The notes beneath the pieces were generated by a model, which saw only the letters and a program-made list of their open reading frames with translations, did no database searches and was not told where the DNA came from. DNA of 64,000 nt from Pyxidicoccus xibeiensis. GTDB taxonomy: Bacteria > Myxococcota > Myxococcia > Myxococcales > Myxococcaceae. The translations under genes were made by a program, and so were the position numbers. Location: positions 1,178,001-1,242,000 of the forward strand of contig NZ_JAJVKV010000002.1 of assembly GCF_024198175.1 (NCBI RefSeq). The letters run 5' to 3'. This document shows positions 9,194 to 16,473 of this stretch, in pieces; the first letter of the stretch is position 1; each line of letters opens with the position of its first letter.

Positions 9194-10801
9194 ATGGCTC
9201 AGCGCTTCCCCTCGTCATTCCTCCGTCTGTCATCTCTTCTCGTCGCGGTGCTCCTCCCTCTCGTTGGAGTGGCCCTGCCCGTCCGGGATACGGCGACGCG
9301 TGCCGTCCTGGCCGCGGTGCCGACCACCGGCTTCAAGTTCGTCGACATCCCCGTTGGCGACGGCACCGTACTCAAGGCCAACTACATCGCGCCGACGACG
9401 CCGGGCCCGCACCCGGCCATCGTCTTCGTCTCGAGCTGGGGCCTCAACGACCTGGAGTACCTGGCCCAGGCCAGCGCGCTGGCGCAGCGGGGTTACGTCG
9501 CGCTCTCCTATACGCCGCGAGGCTTCTGGGCTTCCGGTGGCGGCATCGACACGGCGGGGCCCGCGGACATCGCGGACACCTCGCGCGTCATCGACTGGAT
9601 GCTGGCCCATACCCCGGCGGATGGCTCGCGCATCGGGCTCGCGGGTGTTTCATACGGGGCCGGCATCTCCCTCATCGCCTCGGGGTTCGACTCGCGCGTG
9701 AAGGCGGTCGCCGCGCTCTCCGGCTGGACGGACCTGGTGGCCTCGCTGTACGGCGGGGAGACCCGGCGGCCGCAGGCGGTGGCCCTGCTGGACCTGGCGG
9801 CGCGGCTGCTGGGCAGGCCGAGCCCCGAGCTGAGGACGACCGTCGACAACTACTTCGCCAACCGCGACATCGAGGGCATCAAGGCCTGGGGACGGGTGCG
9901 CTCGGCGGCCACCTACATCGGCCGCATCAACGCGAACGCGCCCGCCATCCTGATGGCCAATGCCTACGGCGACAGCCTCTTCCCGCCCAACCAGCTCGCG
10001 TCCTTCTTCAGCCAGCTCACGGGGCCCCGGCGCCTGGAGTTCGCGCCGGGTGACCATGCCGTCGTGGAGGCCACGGGCCTGCTGGGCCTGCCGAACCACG
10101 TGTGGACCAGCGTGACGCGCTGGATGGACCAGTACGTCGCGGGCGTGGACACCGGCATCGACAGTGAGCCGCCCGTGGTGCTGCGCACCTACGACGGCGC
10201 GGTGGAGGGCTACACGTCCTGGGCCGACGTCTCCTCGGGGACGCAGCGCTACGGGCTCGGCGCCATCCGCCTGCTCGACGGTACGGGCACGCTGGGGGGC
10301 GCGCCGGCCACCAGCGGCGCGAGGACCGTCTGGGCGGGCTACGACACCCAGGCCGACGCGGGCGTGGCGTTGCTGACCAATGGGCTCCAGGCGCTGACCG
10401 GCATTCCTCCCACCGTCTGGCTGCCGGGCGTCAACCGGCTCAACGCGGGGGTGTGGACGTCGGCCATCACGACGCGCGCCATCTCCATCCGGGGTGTCGC
10501 CACCCTGCGCCTGCGCATCACCCCGTCCACGGCCTCCGGCACCGTCGTCGCCTACCTGTACGACCTCAGTGGCGACTCCGGCGGCCTCATCACCCACGTG
10601 CCCTTCTCGTGGTACGGCGCCACGCCCGGCGTCCCGCTGGACCTGGACGTGGTGTTCCCCGCCACGGCCCATGACGTCCCGGCGTGGCACCGGCTCGCGC
10701 TCGTCGTCGACACGGAGGACCCGCTCTACTTCGACGCCAATACCACCGGTGCGCCGCTGTCGCTTGGCGGCCCGTCCTGGCTGGACCTGCCGCTGCGCTG
10801 A
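9194..10801 (+). CDS. Secreted CocE/NonD family hydrolase (X-Pro dipeptidyl-peptidase-like)
   Basis: 535 residues from the ATG at 9194 (AAGG about nine bases upstream), with an N-terminal signal peptide (hydrophobic LLVAVLLPLVGVAL). The alpha/beta-hydrolase core has the nucleophile elbow GVSYGAG (S153), a likely acid in ANAYGDSLFPPNQ and a likely histidine in PGDHAVVEA. The C-terminal half is a beta-rich jelly roll of the type found in the PepX/CocE C-terminal domain. The family cleaves Xaa-Pro dipeptides or esters such as cocaine; here the natural substrate is unknown. The only neighbours are a divergent hydrolase and a downstream secreted lipoprotein, which do not define a pathway. Confidence 0.85.
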   Translation: MAQRFPSSFLRLSSLLVAVLLPLVGVALPVRDTATRAVLAAVPTTGFKFVDIPVGDGTVLKANYIAPTTPGPHPAIVFVSSWGLNDLEYLAQASALAQRGYVALSYTPRGFWASGGGIDTAGPADIADTSRVIDWMLAHTPADGSRIGLAGVSYGAGISLIASGFDSRVKAVAALSGWTDLVASLYGGETRRPQAVALLDLAARLLGRPSPELRTTVDNYFANRDIEGIKAWGRVRSAATYIGRINANAPAILMANAYGDSLFPPNQLASFFSQLTGPRRLEFAPGDHAVVEATGLLGLPNHVWTSVTRWMDQYVAGVDTGIDSEPPVVLRTYDGAVEGYTSWADVSSGTQRYGLGAIRLLDGTGTLGGAPATSGARTVWAGYDTQADAGVALLTNGLQALTGIPPTVWLPGVNRLNAGVWTSAITTRAISIRGVATLRLRITPSTASGTVVAYLYDLSGDSGGLITHVPFSWYGATPGVPLDLDVVFPATAHDVPAWHRLALVVDTEDPLYFDANTTGAPLSLGGPSWLDLPLR

Positions 10802-10975
10802 CAGGAGCTTCAGGGCGCCAGCGGGGGCAGGGCTCCGGCCTCCGCTGCGTCTCGTGGAGGCGCGCCGTCCCGGATTCCTGTCTGCCGGCCAGCCAGGCTG
10901 CACGGGGCCGGCGTGACAACCTGGATGGGTCTGCTCCCTCTCCCTGACGAAGCGGTCAACCGCGTGGGGAGAACC

Positions 10976-13048
10976 ATGAGCCGCATTGGATGGAAGCACG
11001 TCGCGCTGTTGAGCCTGGTTGCAGGGGTATCGCCATGGGCCTGCAGTGTCCCCACGATCAAGGTGAACCTGGACGGGACTTTCGACCCCCCGACCCTCGA
11101 CATCAACGAAGGCGAGGCGGTGTTGTGGGTCCGGGAGGACGGGGTCCCCTTCAGCACCACCGACGCAATCGCCCGGATCGGCGAGCCCGGGCCTGCTCAC
11201 ACCCGGGAGCAGCTCTGCGGGACTGTCGCGGGTGGCCCCAGCGAAGCAGAGGGGGCCCCCGAGGAGAACCTGTCTGGCCCGACGCGGTTGGGGCTCTCCG
11301 GGATCCACGTCCTGGGCCCGCAGGGATACGGCTACATCGAGACGTCGCACCCCGACCCCGACGCCGACTGCAATACCGTCCTGAACCCCGCCAACCTTCC
11401 CGAGGTGCGCTACGTCGACGAACGAAGCGAGTGGCGCCCTCCCACGAATCACCTGCTCTGCACCAAGGAGGTTCTCGACAGGCACGGTGAGTGGGTCCCT
11501 GCCGCGGACCCCACCCAGGGAGGCATCTCGCAGGTGGTGCAGAGCGTCTGGGACAATCCCGACATCGATGGCGTGGTGCTCAGGATCCGGTGGAAGGACC
11601 TGCAACACTATGATGGCTCCAGCGTCGTCACGGACTGGGGTCCCGTCGACCAGGCGTTCAGGGAAGCCCTCAAGCGCGGGAAGATGGTCAGCATCAACAT
11701 CCATGCGGGCGAGGACACGCCTCCCTTCATCTTCAACGACTATGACCATTTCCCCGTCATCATGCCTGGGCTTCAGCAACCGCCTGAGAGCAACGTCGTC
11801 CCGGTCCTGGTCAAGGACTTCGGTTCGTTCCGCAGCAACGGCTCGCCGCCTGACACCTGTGGGAATGAGCTGAAGCTCGGTTCTCCCGCCGACCCGAACT
11901 ACGTCGCGAAGATTGAAGGGCTTTACGAGGCACTGGCCACTCACCTCAAGGCTGACGCGCGGTTCTTCCAGGTCCTGGGATATGTCAAGGTGTCAGGTCT
12001 CAATCTCACGACCGGGGAGGCACGGTTACCTAGGAGATGCCTGGATCCAGACGCCGCGGGGAGCCCGGGCGCGTGCTTGTGCAACACGCAAATCTGGGCT
12101 GATACGACCTACGGGTACACGCCTGACGCGCTCTACACGTATTACAATGATATCGAGAACACGATCCTGACTGCTTTCAATGGAGAGAAGTCGCTCCATT
12201 ACATGCTGATCCAGGACGGGTTTCCGCGGGTGCTCGACCCGAGCAACTACTTCCGCGACGACGGCGGCAGTGTAGGCTCCGGGTTTCCAGGCAGCTCCGA
12301 ACAGACCGAGGCGGTTCTCGAGTTCGGCCGGCAGGGACGGTTCGCACAGCCAGGCGACCCCAACACGATAGGTGACGACGCTGCTACCGGGAAGCTCTTC
12401 GTCTCCCAGCACAGCGGACTGCAGGTGCATCCTCGCGACCAGGGCTCGGCGCAAGACTGCCTGCAGAGCGTCGTGCATCCACTCCTCGTGGACGCCAATG
12501 GCAAGAACTACTTCGGACACGACGCTTCAGGCTTGGTTCCCCTCATGAGCGGCGTCGGCTCCGGCTGCCCCAACTCGTGGGCCGCTGAAGAAGGCTACCT
12601 CGGACAATTGATTGGCTATCAGACCACGAACTCCACCATTGAGCCCGGTGAGCTCGACTCCGCGCTCTGGAACATGACCGCGGCTTCCAATGCCATGTAC
12701 TTCGAGCTCTACGAAGAGGCTGCCTGGGCCGTAGGCCACACTCGTGGCACGGGCCCCGCAGCCGCGGTCCTGGACACGGAGGGGTACCATCCGGCACAGG
12801 GCGCCGCCTGGCAGAAGAACCTGCATGAGTGGGGGCAACAGCTCCACCAACGACGGAAGGCCATCGCGCTGCAGCAGGGTGCCTCCTTTCCCAACATGAC
12901 GGCCCCATATCCCACGAGCCATGCCTTCCAATTCACGGCACCGCTCGCTGCCGGCGACGTGAACGAGTTCTGGTACATCAATCCGGGGAGGTGCACGACC
13001 TCGACCTCCGCGGCCCCCTACGGACACATCCGGGTGATTGGAAACTGA
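10976..13048 (+). CDS. Secreted protein with glycoside-hydrolase-like barrel
   Basis: 690 residues from the ATG at 10976 (ggggag upstream). The N-terminus MSRIGWKHVALLSLVAG with a Cys at about residue 22 suggests a signal peptide and possibly a lipoprotein, although the lipobox is weak. Residues about 30-55 resemble the start of a cupredoxin or Ig-like strand pattern (LDINEGEAVLWV). The central part (VVLRIRWKDLQHYD, MVSINIHAGEDTPPF) has the alternating strand/helix look of a TIM-barrel glycoside hydrolase, but no diagnostic catalytic motif was recognised. Several Cys residues fit an exported, disulphide-bonded protein. Codon use is less extreme than that of its neighbours. Function unknown; the GH-like reading is inference. 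Confidence 0.75.
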   Translation: MSRIGWKHVALLSLVAGVSPWACSVPTIKVNLDGTFDPPTLDINEGEAVLWVREDGVPFSTTDAIARIGEPGPAHTREQLCGTVAGGPSEAEGAPEENLSGPTRLGLSGIHVLGPQGYGYIETSHPDPDADCNTVLNPANLPEVRYVDERSEWRPPTNHLLCTKEVLDRHGEWVPAADPTQGGISQVVQSVWDNPDIDGVVLRIRWKDLQHYDGSSVVTDWGPVDQAFREALKRGKMVSINIHAGEDTPPFIFNDYDHFPVIMPGLQQPPESNVVPVLVKDFGSFRSNGSPPDTCGNELKLGSPADPNYVAKIEGLYEALATHLKADARFFQVLGYVKVSGLNLTTGEARLPRRCLDPDAAGSPGACLCNTQIWADTTYGYTPDALYTYYNDIENTILTAFNGEKSLHYMLIQDGFPRVLDPSNYFRDDGGSVGSGFPGSSEQTEAVLEFGRQGRFAQPGDPNTIGDDAATGKLFVSQHSGLQVHPRDQGSAQDCLQSVVHPLLVDANGKNYFGHDASGLVPLMSGVGSGCPNSWAAEEGYLGQLIGYQTTNSTIEPGELDSALWNMTAASNAMYFELYEEAAWAVGHTRGTGPAAAVLDTEGYHPAQGAAWQKNLHEWGQQLHQRRKAIALQQGASFPNMTAPYPTSHAFQFTAPLAAGDVNEFWYINPGRCTTSTSAAPYGHIRVIGN

Positions 13049-13118
13049 GCTGCACCAGGGATGGCCGCGTCCCCGCCCTCCGCTGGATGATTCCGTGTCC
13101 TGAACCCGGCTGACTCCG

Positions 13119-13145
13119 AGCCCCTGTCACTCGCCGCCAGGGGCT
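13119..13145. terminator. Hairpin downstream of the secreted lipoprotein gene
   Basis: A perfect 8-bp stem (agcccctg / caggggct) with an 11-base loop between two convergent genes. There is no T-run on either side, so a terminator role is only plausible. Confidence 0.4.
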
Positions 13146-13202
13146 GCCACCACGTCGTGTACGCGGCCTGCGAGCCACAATCCCCGTGACGACGCGGTTG
13201 CC

Positions 13203-13697
13203 TCAGCGCAGACGGCCCCGGAGCGACGGCTCGAGCTGTTGCAGCAGCTCTCGGGCCTGCTCTTCGTCGGTCAGCTGCCGCTCGTAGCGCAGCCGGCCCG
13301 CCGTGAGCTCCCAACGGTCGAGGATGTCCTCACACTGCGTCAGGATGGCGTACCAGCGCGCATCCTCGAGCAGCGGCGCGGCACTCTCGAGGATGTGCTG
13401 CGCCAGCTCGTACTGCGCGTAGACCATGTCGGAGCCGGCCGGCATGAACTCGAGGTAGAGCGCCGCGGGCGGCCACGAGGCGCGCTCGCTCGGGTTGAAC
13501 TGCATCCCACGGCGGCCGGCCCCCGGCTCGAGCAGCCCGACCGCGTTGCGCGGCGGCTCCCCTCCCATGTCCGGATTCTGCGCCAGCGCCTCGGTCACCA
13601 GCCGCCGCGCCGCCTCCTCACGTCCGGCCCGGACGGGCAGCACGGCGGTCCACCCGGTGCGGATCGGGGCGAGCTGCCAGACACGAACGGTATGCAT
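13203..13697 (-). CDS. Hypothetical protein
   Basis: About 164 residues if it starts at the ATG at 13697 (MHTVRVWQLAPIRTG). An upstream in-frame ATG would add about 29 low-complexity residues. The body is soluble and helix-rich, ending in an acidic/Gln-rich helix (LTDEEQARELLQQLEP). There is no signal peptide or membrane segment, and I do not recognise the family. It lies about 200 bp from the IS630 element, which did not disrupt it. Codon-position bias supports it being a real gene. Confidence 0.6.
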   Translation of the reverse strand: MHTVRVWQLAPIRTGWTAVLPVRAGREEAARRLVTEALAQNPDMGGEPPRNAVGLLEPGAGRRGMQFNPSERASWPPAALYLEFMPAGSDMVYAQYELAQHILESAAPLLEDARWYAILTQCEDILDRWELTAGRLRYERQLTDEEQARELLQQLEPSLRGRLR

Positions 13698-13894
13698 CAA
13701 CGAGGCACCGAGCCCCGTAGGGTGCGTGGAGTGCGCCTTGTGGCCGGGCTGCTTTCGCGTCATCGGATGCCCAACATAGGCCACGGGCCTCCTCAGACCG
13801 AGGAGTCCTTGAGCGTGCTGGCCATGGAGTACACCTGCGCCTGGGGCAGGGGCGCCGTGCCCATGACAGCAGGGCGCAAACCTCCAACACGGTG

Positions 13895-13928
13895 CTAGTC
13901 CTCAGGCTGCGCGAAGTTAAGGCGTGAG
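13895..13928 (+). repeat. IS630 left terminal inverted repeat
   Basis: Pairs imperfectly with 15071-15104 read in reverse. The outer 8 and inner 8 bases are identical, with scattered matches between. Confidence 0.75.
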
Positions 13929-13957
13929 CTGCGGGTTGCATGAGGTGGGGGTGGCCC

Positions 13958-14455
13958 ATGAAGCCCACGGCAAGGAAGCAGGCAGCGCCCATCGAATTGA
14001 AGTTGAAGGCGGAGGACCGCCTGCAGCTCAGGGCGCTGCTGTCGCACGGACTCATCTCGGCGCGCATCTTCAAACGGGCGCGGGTGTTGCAGTTGCTGGA
14101 CGAGGGGCTGCACTCGGCCCAGGTGTGCTTGGCGCTGGGCACCACGCGGGACCTGGTGCGGCGCATCGGCCTGCGCTACCTGGAGGAGGGGCTGGCGCAG
14201 GCCCTCTTCGAGCGCGAGCGGCCGGGCAGCGCGAGGCTCTTGGATGCTCGGCACGAGACGCAGTTGGTGTCGCTCGTCTGCTCGCCACCGCCCGAGGGCC
14301 ACGCGAGGTGGACGGTGCGCCTGGTGGCCCAGGAAGCCAAAGCGCGCGGCCTGGTGAAGACGGTCGGGCGCGAGACGGTGCGCCTGCTTCTCAAGCACCA
14401 CGACATCAAGCCGTGGCGGGAAAAAAAGATTCTGCATTCCGCGCCTCACCCCTGA
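13958..14455 (+). CDS. IS630 transposase, N-terminal part (ORF A)
   Basis: About 165 residues from the ATG at 13958, preceded by gaggtgggggtg. This is the helix-turn-helix DNA-binding half of an IS630 transposase: helices around FKRARVLQLLDEGL, AQVCLALGTTRDLVRRI and the Winged-helix-like ETVRLLLKHHDIKPWREKK. It runs into a stop shortly after an A7 run, while ORF B continues in another frame. Conceptually joining WREKK to FCIPRLTPEY across the A-run recreates an uninterrupted IS630 transposase, so ORF A is either the first part of a frameshifted product or one half of a broken gene. Confidence 0.8.
   Translation: MKPTARKQAAPIELKLKAEDRLQLRALLSHGLISARIFKRARVLQLLDEGLHSAQVCLALGTTRDLVRRIGLRYLEEGLAQALFERERPGSARLLDARHETQLVSLVCSPPPEGHARWTVRLVAQEAKARGLVKTVGRETVRLLLKHHDIKPWREKKILHSAPHP
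14421..14427 (+). other. A7 run at transposase frame switch
   Basis: Seven consecutive A residues where ORF A meets the frame of ORF B. Reading the full transposase needs loss of one A (or a +1 shift), not the -1 shift that A-rich slippery sites usually give. RNA polymerase slippage to A6 or a true frameshift mutation would both explain this. Confidence 0.6.
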
Positions 14456-14468
14456 GTACCTGCGGCGG

Positions 14469-15104
14469 ATGGAGGACGTGCTGGACGTGTATGCGAGGCC
14501 CTACTCGGCCCGCGAGCCCGTCGTCTGCTTCGACGAGAAGCCGGTGCCCCTGCATGAGGACGCGCGGGCCCCGAAGCCCCCGCGCCCTGGCCATGTGGCC
14601 CAGAGGGACTACGAGTACGTGCGCAAGGGCAGCGCCAACCTCTTCTACAGCGTGGAGCCGCTGGCCGGACGCCACCGCGTGGAGGCCACGCAAGACCGCA
14701 CCGCGGCGCGCACCGCCCGCGCCCTCAAGCACGTCGCGGACGCCTACCCCGAGGCGCGCACCGTCCACCTGGTGTGGGACAACCTCAATACCCACTGCGA
14801 GAAGACGCTGACGGACACCTTCGGCCAGCAGAAAGGCCACGCCCTCTGGGGCCGCTTCACCGTGCACTACACCCCCAAACACGGCAGCTGGCTGGACCAG
14901 GCCGAAGTCGGTCTGAGCATTCTCTCCCGCCAGTGCCTGGGCACGCGCCGCATCGCGACGCTCCCCATGCTTCAACGCGAGACGGCTGCCTGGCGGCGCG
15001 GCGTCAACCGCCAGCACCTGCGCTTCAGCTGGCGGTTCACCTCGCGCAAGGCACGCGCGACGTTCCACTACTCACGCCGCGACATGCTGCGGTCGAAGGA
15101 CTAG
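14469..15104 (+). CDS. IS630 transposase, catalytic part (ORF B)
   Basis: 211 residues from the first ATG, but the coding sense extends upstream in frame (RFCIPRLTPEYLRR), so the natural reading starts at the A7 switch. The DDE catalytic domain is visible: VVCFDEKP with the first Asp, VWDNLNTH with the second Asp, and HGSWLDQAE with the Glu. All three acidic residues are present, so the domain should be active if produced as a fusion with ORF A. The TAG stop overlaps the terminal inverted repeat and the TA target duplication. Confidence 0.85.
   Translation: MEDVLDVYARPYSAREPVVCFDEKPVPLHEDARAPKPPRPGHVAQRDYEYVRKGSANLFYSVEPLAGRHRVEATQDRTAARTARALKHVADAYPEARTVHLVWDNLNTHCEKTLTDTFGQQKGHALWGRFTVHYTPKHGSWLDQAEVGLSILSRQCLGTRRIATLPMLQRETAAWRRGVNRQHLRFSWRFTSRKARATFHYSRRDMLRSKD
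15071..15104 (-). repeat. IS630 right terminal inverted repeat
   Basis: Reverse partner of 13895-13928. It also encodes the last codons and stop of ORF B. Confidence 0.75.
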
Positions 15105-15186
15105 TAGATGACGTAGGCGGCCGTACCGCTGTAGCTCGTGTTGCGGAAGCAGCCGACACGGAGCTGATACGGCATGTTCTGGCCCA
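15101..15186 (-). pseudogene. 3' remnant of a secreted-protein gene
   Basis: On the minus strand an open reading of about 28 codons (VGQNMPYQLRVGCFRNT and onward, ending AAYVIY) finishes at a TAG that coincides with the IS630 target TA. No start or N-terminal part is present; the sequence switches to an unrelated plus-strand remnant near 15187. It looks like the end of a Cys-containing extracellular protein whose upstream part was deleted. Confidence 0.45.
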
Positions 15187-15371
15187 CCACGTTCCTGGAT
15201 GGGGGAAAGACCTGGAAGCATCCGCCCAGCACGGCGGGCTTCAACGCGACGGAGCACAAGTACACCTACGACCTGACGGGGGAGGACGCCGTGCTGCAAG
15301 TGCGCTTCGTCGACAGCCCCATCGCCGACAACACCGGGCGCTTGCGGATCCTCGTGCTGCCCGGGGCGTAG
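15187..15371 (+). pseudogene. 3' remnant of a second secreted-protein gene
   Basis: About 60 codons of coherent protein (FLDGGKTWKHPPSTAG through LRILVLPGA) ending in TAG but without its own N-terminus; the in-frame ATG at 15174 belongs to the other remnant's DNA. The beta-strand pattern (YTYDLTGEDAVLQVRFVDS) suits the final domain of an exported protein. Together with the opposing remnant it marks a deletion junction next to the IS. Confidence 0.45.
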
Positions 15372-15427
15372 CCGTAGGGGCGGGGGTGAAACGCCGTGCG
15401 CGAGGCAGAGCACCACCCCTGAAAACG

Positions 15428-15459
15428 AAAAAAGGGTGCACGCCCGTGAGCGTGCACCC
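15428..15459 (-). terminator. Intrinsic terminator of the M55 operon
   Basis: Read leftwards: a perfect 9-bp stem (gggtgcacg / cgtgcaccc) with an 8-base loop, followed directly by six T. It sits 27 bp after the stop of the Gly-rich protein gene. Confidence 0.85.
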
Positions 15460-15485
15460 CATGAACTTTGGAAGAGACCGGCCGA

Positions 15486-15941
15486 CTACCGGGCGCGCAT
15501 CAGGTCGGCGAGCTTGAACGCCGCGAACTGGCCCAGGTTGTACTTGTCGGCCTCGGCCGCGGGGGACGCGTCGCCCTTGCGGCTGCTCATCAGGCCCTTG
15601 ACCAGGTCCAGCACGCCACCCGAGCTGTTGGCCTGCGAGCCCAGCCCGATGACCGAGCCGAGACCCGTCTTGCTCAGCAGCGAACCGGCCTGGCCCAGCA
15701 GACCGCCGCCGAGGTTGCCGACGAGCCCACCGATGATGCCCTTGAGGCCACCACCGTTGATCACGCTGTTCGCGATGCCGACGATCTTCGAGGCGCCCGC
15801 GATGAAGGGACCGACGCCCGGAATGAACGAGGCGATCTTCCCGATGGGACCATTGAGAATCTTGCTCGCGAAGCCCACTGCCTTCTTCGCAAAGTCGCCG
15901 ATCTTCTTGAAAGCCTTACCGATACCCTTGAGGAGCCCCAT
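15486..15941 (-). CDS. Gly-rich amphipathic protein, bacteriocin-like composition
   Basis: 151 residues from the ATG at 15941 (gagagtg upstream). The N-terminus is a cationic amphipathic helix (MGLLKGIGKAFKKIGDFAKK). A long Gly/Ile/Leu/Val/Ala segment with glycine-zipper spacing follows (FIPGVGPFIAGASKIVG, LVGNLGGGLLGQAGSLL), then a polar tail. There is no classical signal peptide, no Cys, and no recognised domain. It is the last gene of the unit with the M55 peptidase and the acidic 141-residue protein, with its own strong terminator and a 106-bp A/T-richer leader that could hold a separate promoter. Membrane-active or pore-forming behaviour is inferred from composition only; a structural membrane protein is an alternative. 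Confidence 0.75.
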   Translation of the reverse strand: MGLLKGIGKAFKKIGDFAKKAVGFASKILNGPIGKIASFIPGVGPFIAGASKIVGIANSVINGGGLKGIIGGLVGNLGGGLLGQAGSLLSKTGLGSVIGLGSQANSSGGVLDLVKGLMSSRKGDASPAAEADKYNLGQFAAFKLADLMRAR

Positions 15942-16047
15942 GGCGTCACTCTCTTTTCTGGAAGAAAAACCGCTGCGTTGAAGGGATTGTCGGAGGCTCG
16001 GTCAGGAAGTTTCGCGGAGAGCAAAATTTCTGAAAAGCCTCGGGAGA

Positions 16048-16473
16048 TCAGGGCTTTTGAACGCCCTTGCCCTTCTTCACCGCATCCTCGAGGCCCGGAT
16101 CGGCCTTGATTTTCACGGGCTCGCCCCCCATGGACGACATGTCCACGGCCTTCTTGCGCGGCGCATCAAAGCCACTGGGCGACTGGCCCGCCTTGAAGGC
16201 CTCGACGCTGGCGCGCACGTTGGCCTCGAGGGCCTCGGCGCTGGGCGGCTCGACCCCCATCTTTCTCAGATTCTCATCGCTGGCGACGAGGAAGGCGGGC
16301 TCCACGCCCGGGTTGTTCAGGTAGTACCCGACGGTGTTGACGAACGTGTCGATGTCCATCTCGAGTTCGGCGGCAATCTTCGCCACGTTCGGGTCCGCCA
16401 GGATCTTCGCGCGGAGCTCAGCGGAAATCGGCGGGGGGGCGTCGAGCTGATCAATATCGGAGCCATCGCTCAT
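16048..16473 (-). CDS. Small acidic hypothetical protein, coupled to the M55 gene
   Basis: 141 residues from the ATG at 16473, whose first bases overlap the TGA of the M55 gene (ATGA), implying translational coupling. The N-terminal half is acidic and helical (ISAELRAKILADPNVAKIAAEL, then TVGYYLNNPG); the C-terminal quarter becomes basic (DAPRKKAV, VKKGKGVQKP). There is no signal peptide, Cys or membrane segment, and I do not recognise the family. Position between a peptidase and a membrane-active-looking protein suggests a chaperone, leader-like or immunity role, but nothing in the sequence proves this. Confidence 0.75.
   Translation of the reverse strand: MSDGSDIDQLDAPPPISAELRAKILADPNVAKIAAELEMDIDTFVNTVGYYLNNPGVEPAFLVASDENLRKMGVEPPSAEALEANVRASVEAFKAGQSPSGFDAPRKKAVDMSSMGGEPVKIKADPGLEDAVKKGKGVQKP

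Larger units (their letters stand above)
13896..15103 (+). mobile_element. IS630-type insertion sequence, complete with ends
   Basis: About 1.2 kb bounded by TA dinucleotides (13896-13897 and 15102-15103) inside CTAG on both sides, as expected from IS630/Tc1-mariner elements, which duplicate a TA target. The ends form imperfect inverted repeats of about 34 bp (13895-13928 and 15071-15104). They share ctagtcct at the outer end and ggcgtgag at the inner end. The element carries a transposase split over two frames. The reconstructed empty site reads across ggtgcTAgtagatg, where the TA falls in the stop codon of a gene remnant on the minus strand. Confidence 0.85.

Noticed and set aside
13924-14811. 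Alternative long frame through the IS630 element
   Set aside because: Its translation has no transposase motifs; the HTH and DDE residues lie in the two other frames.
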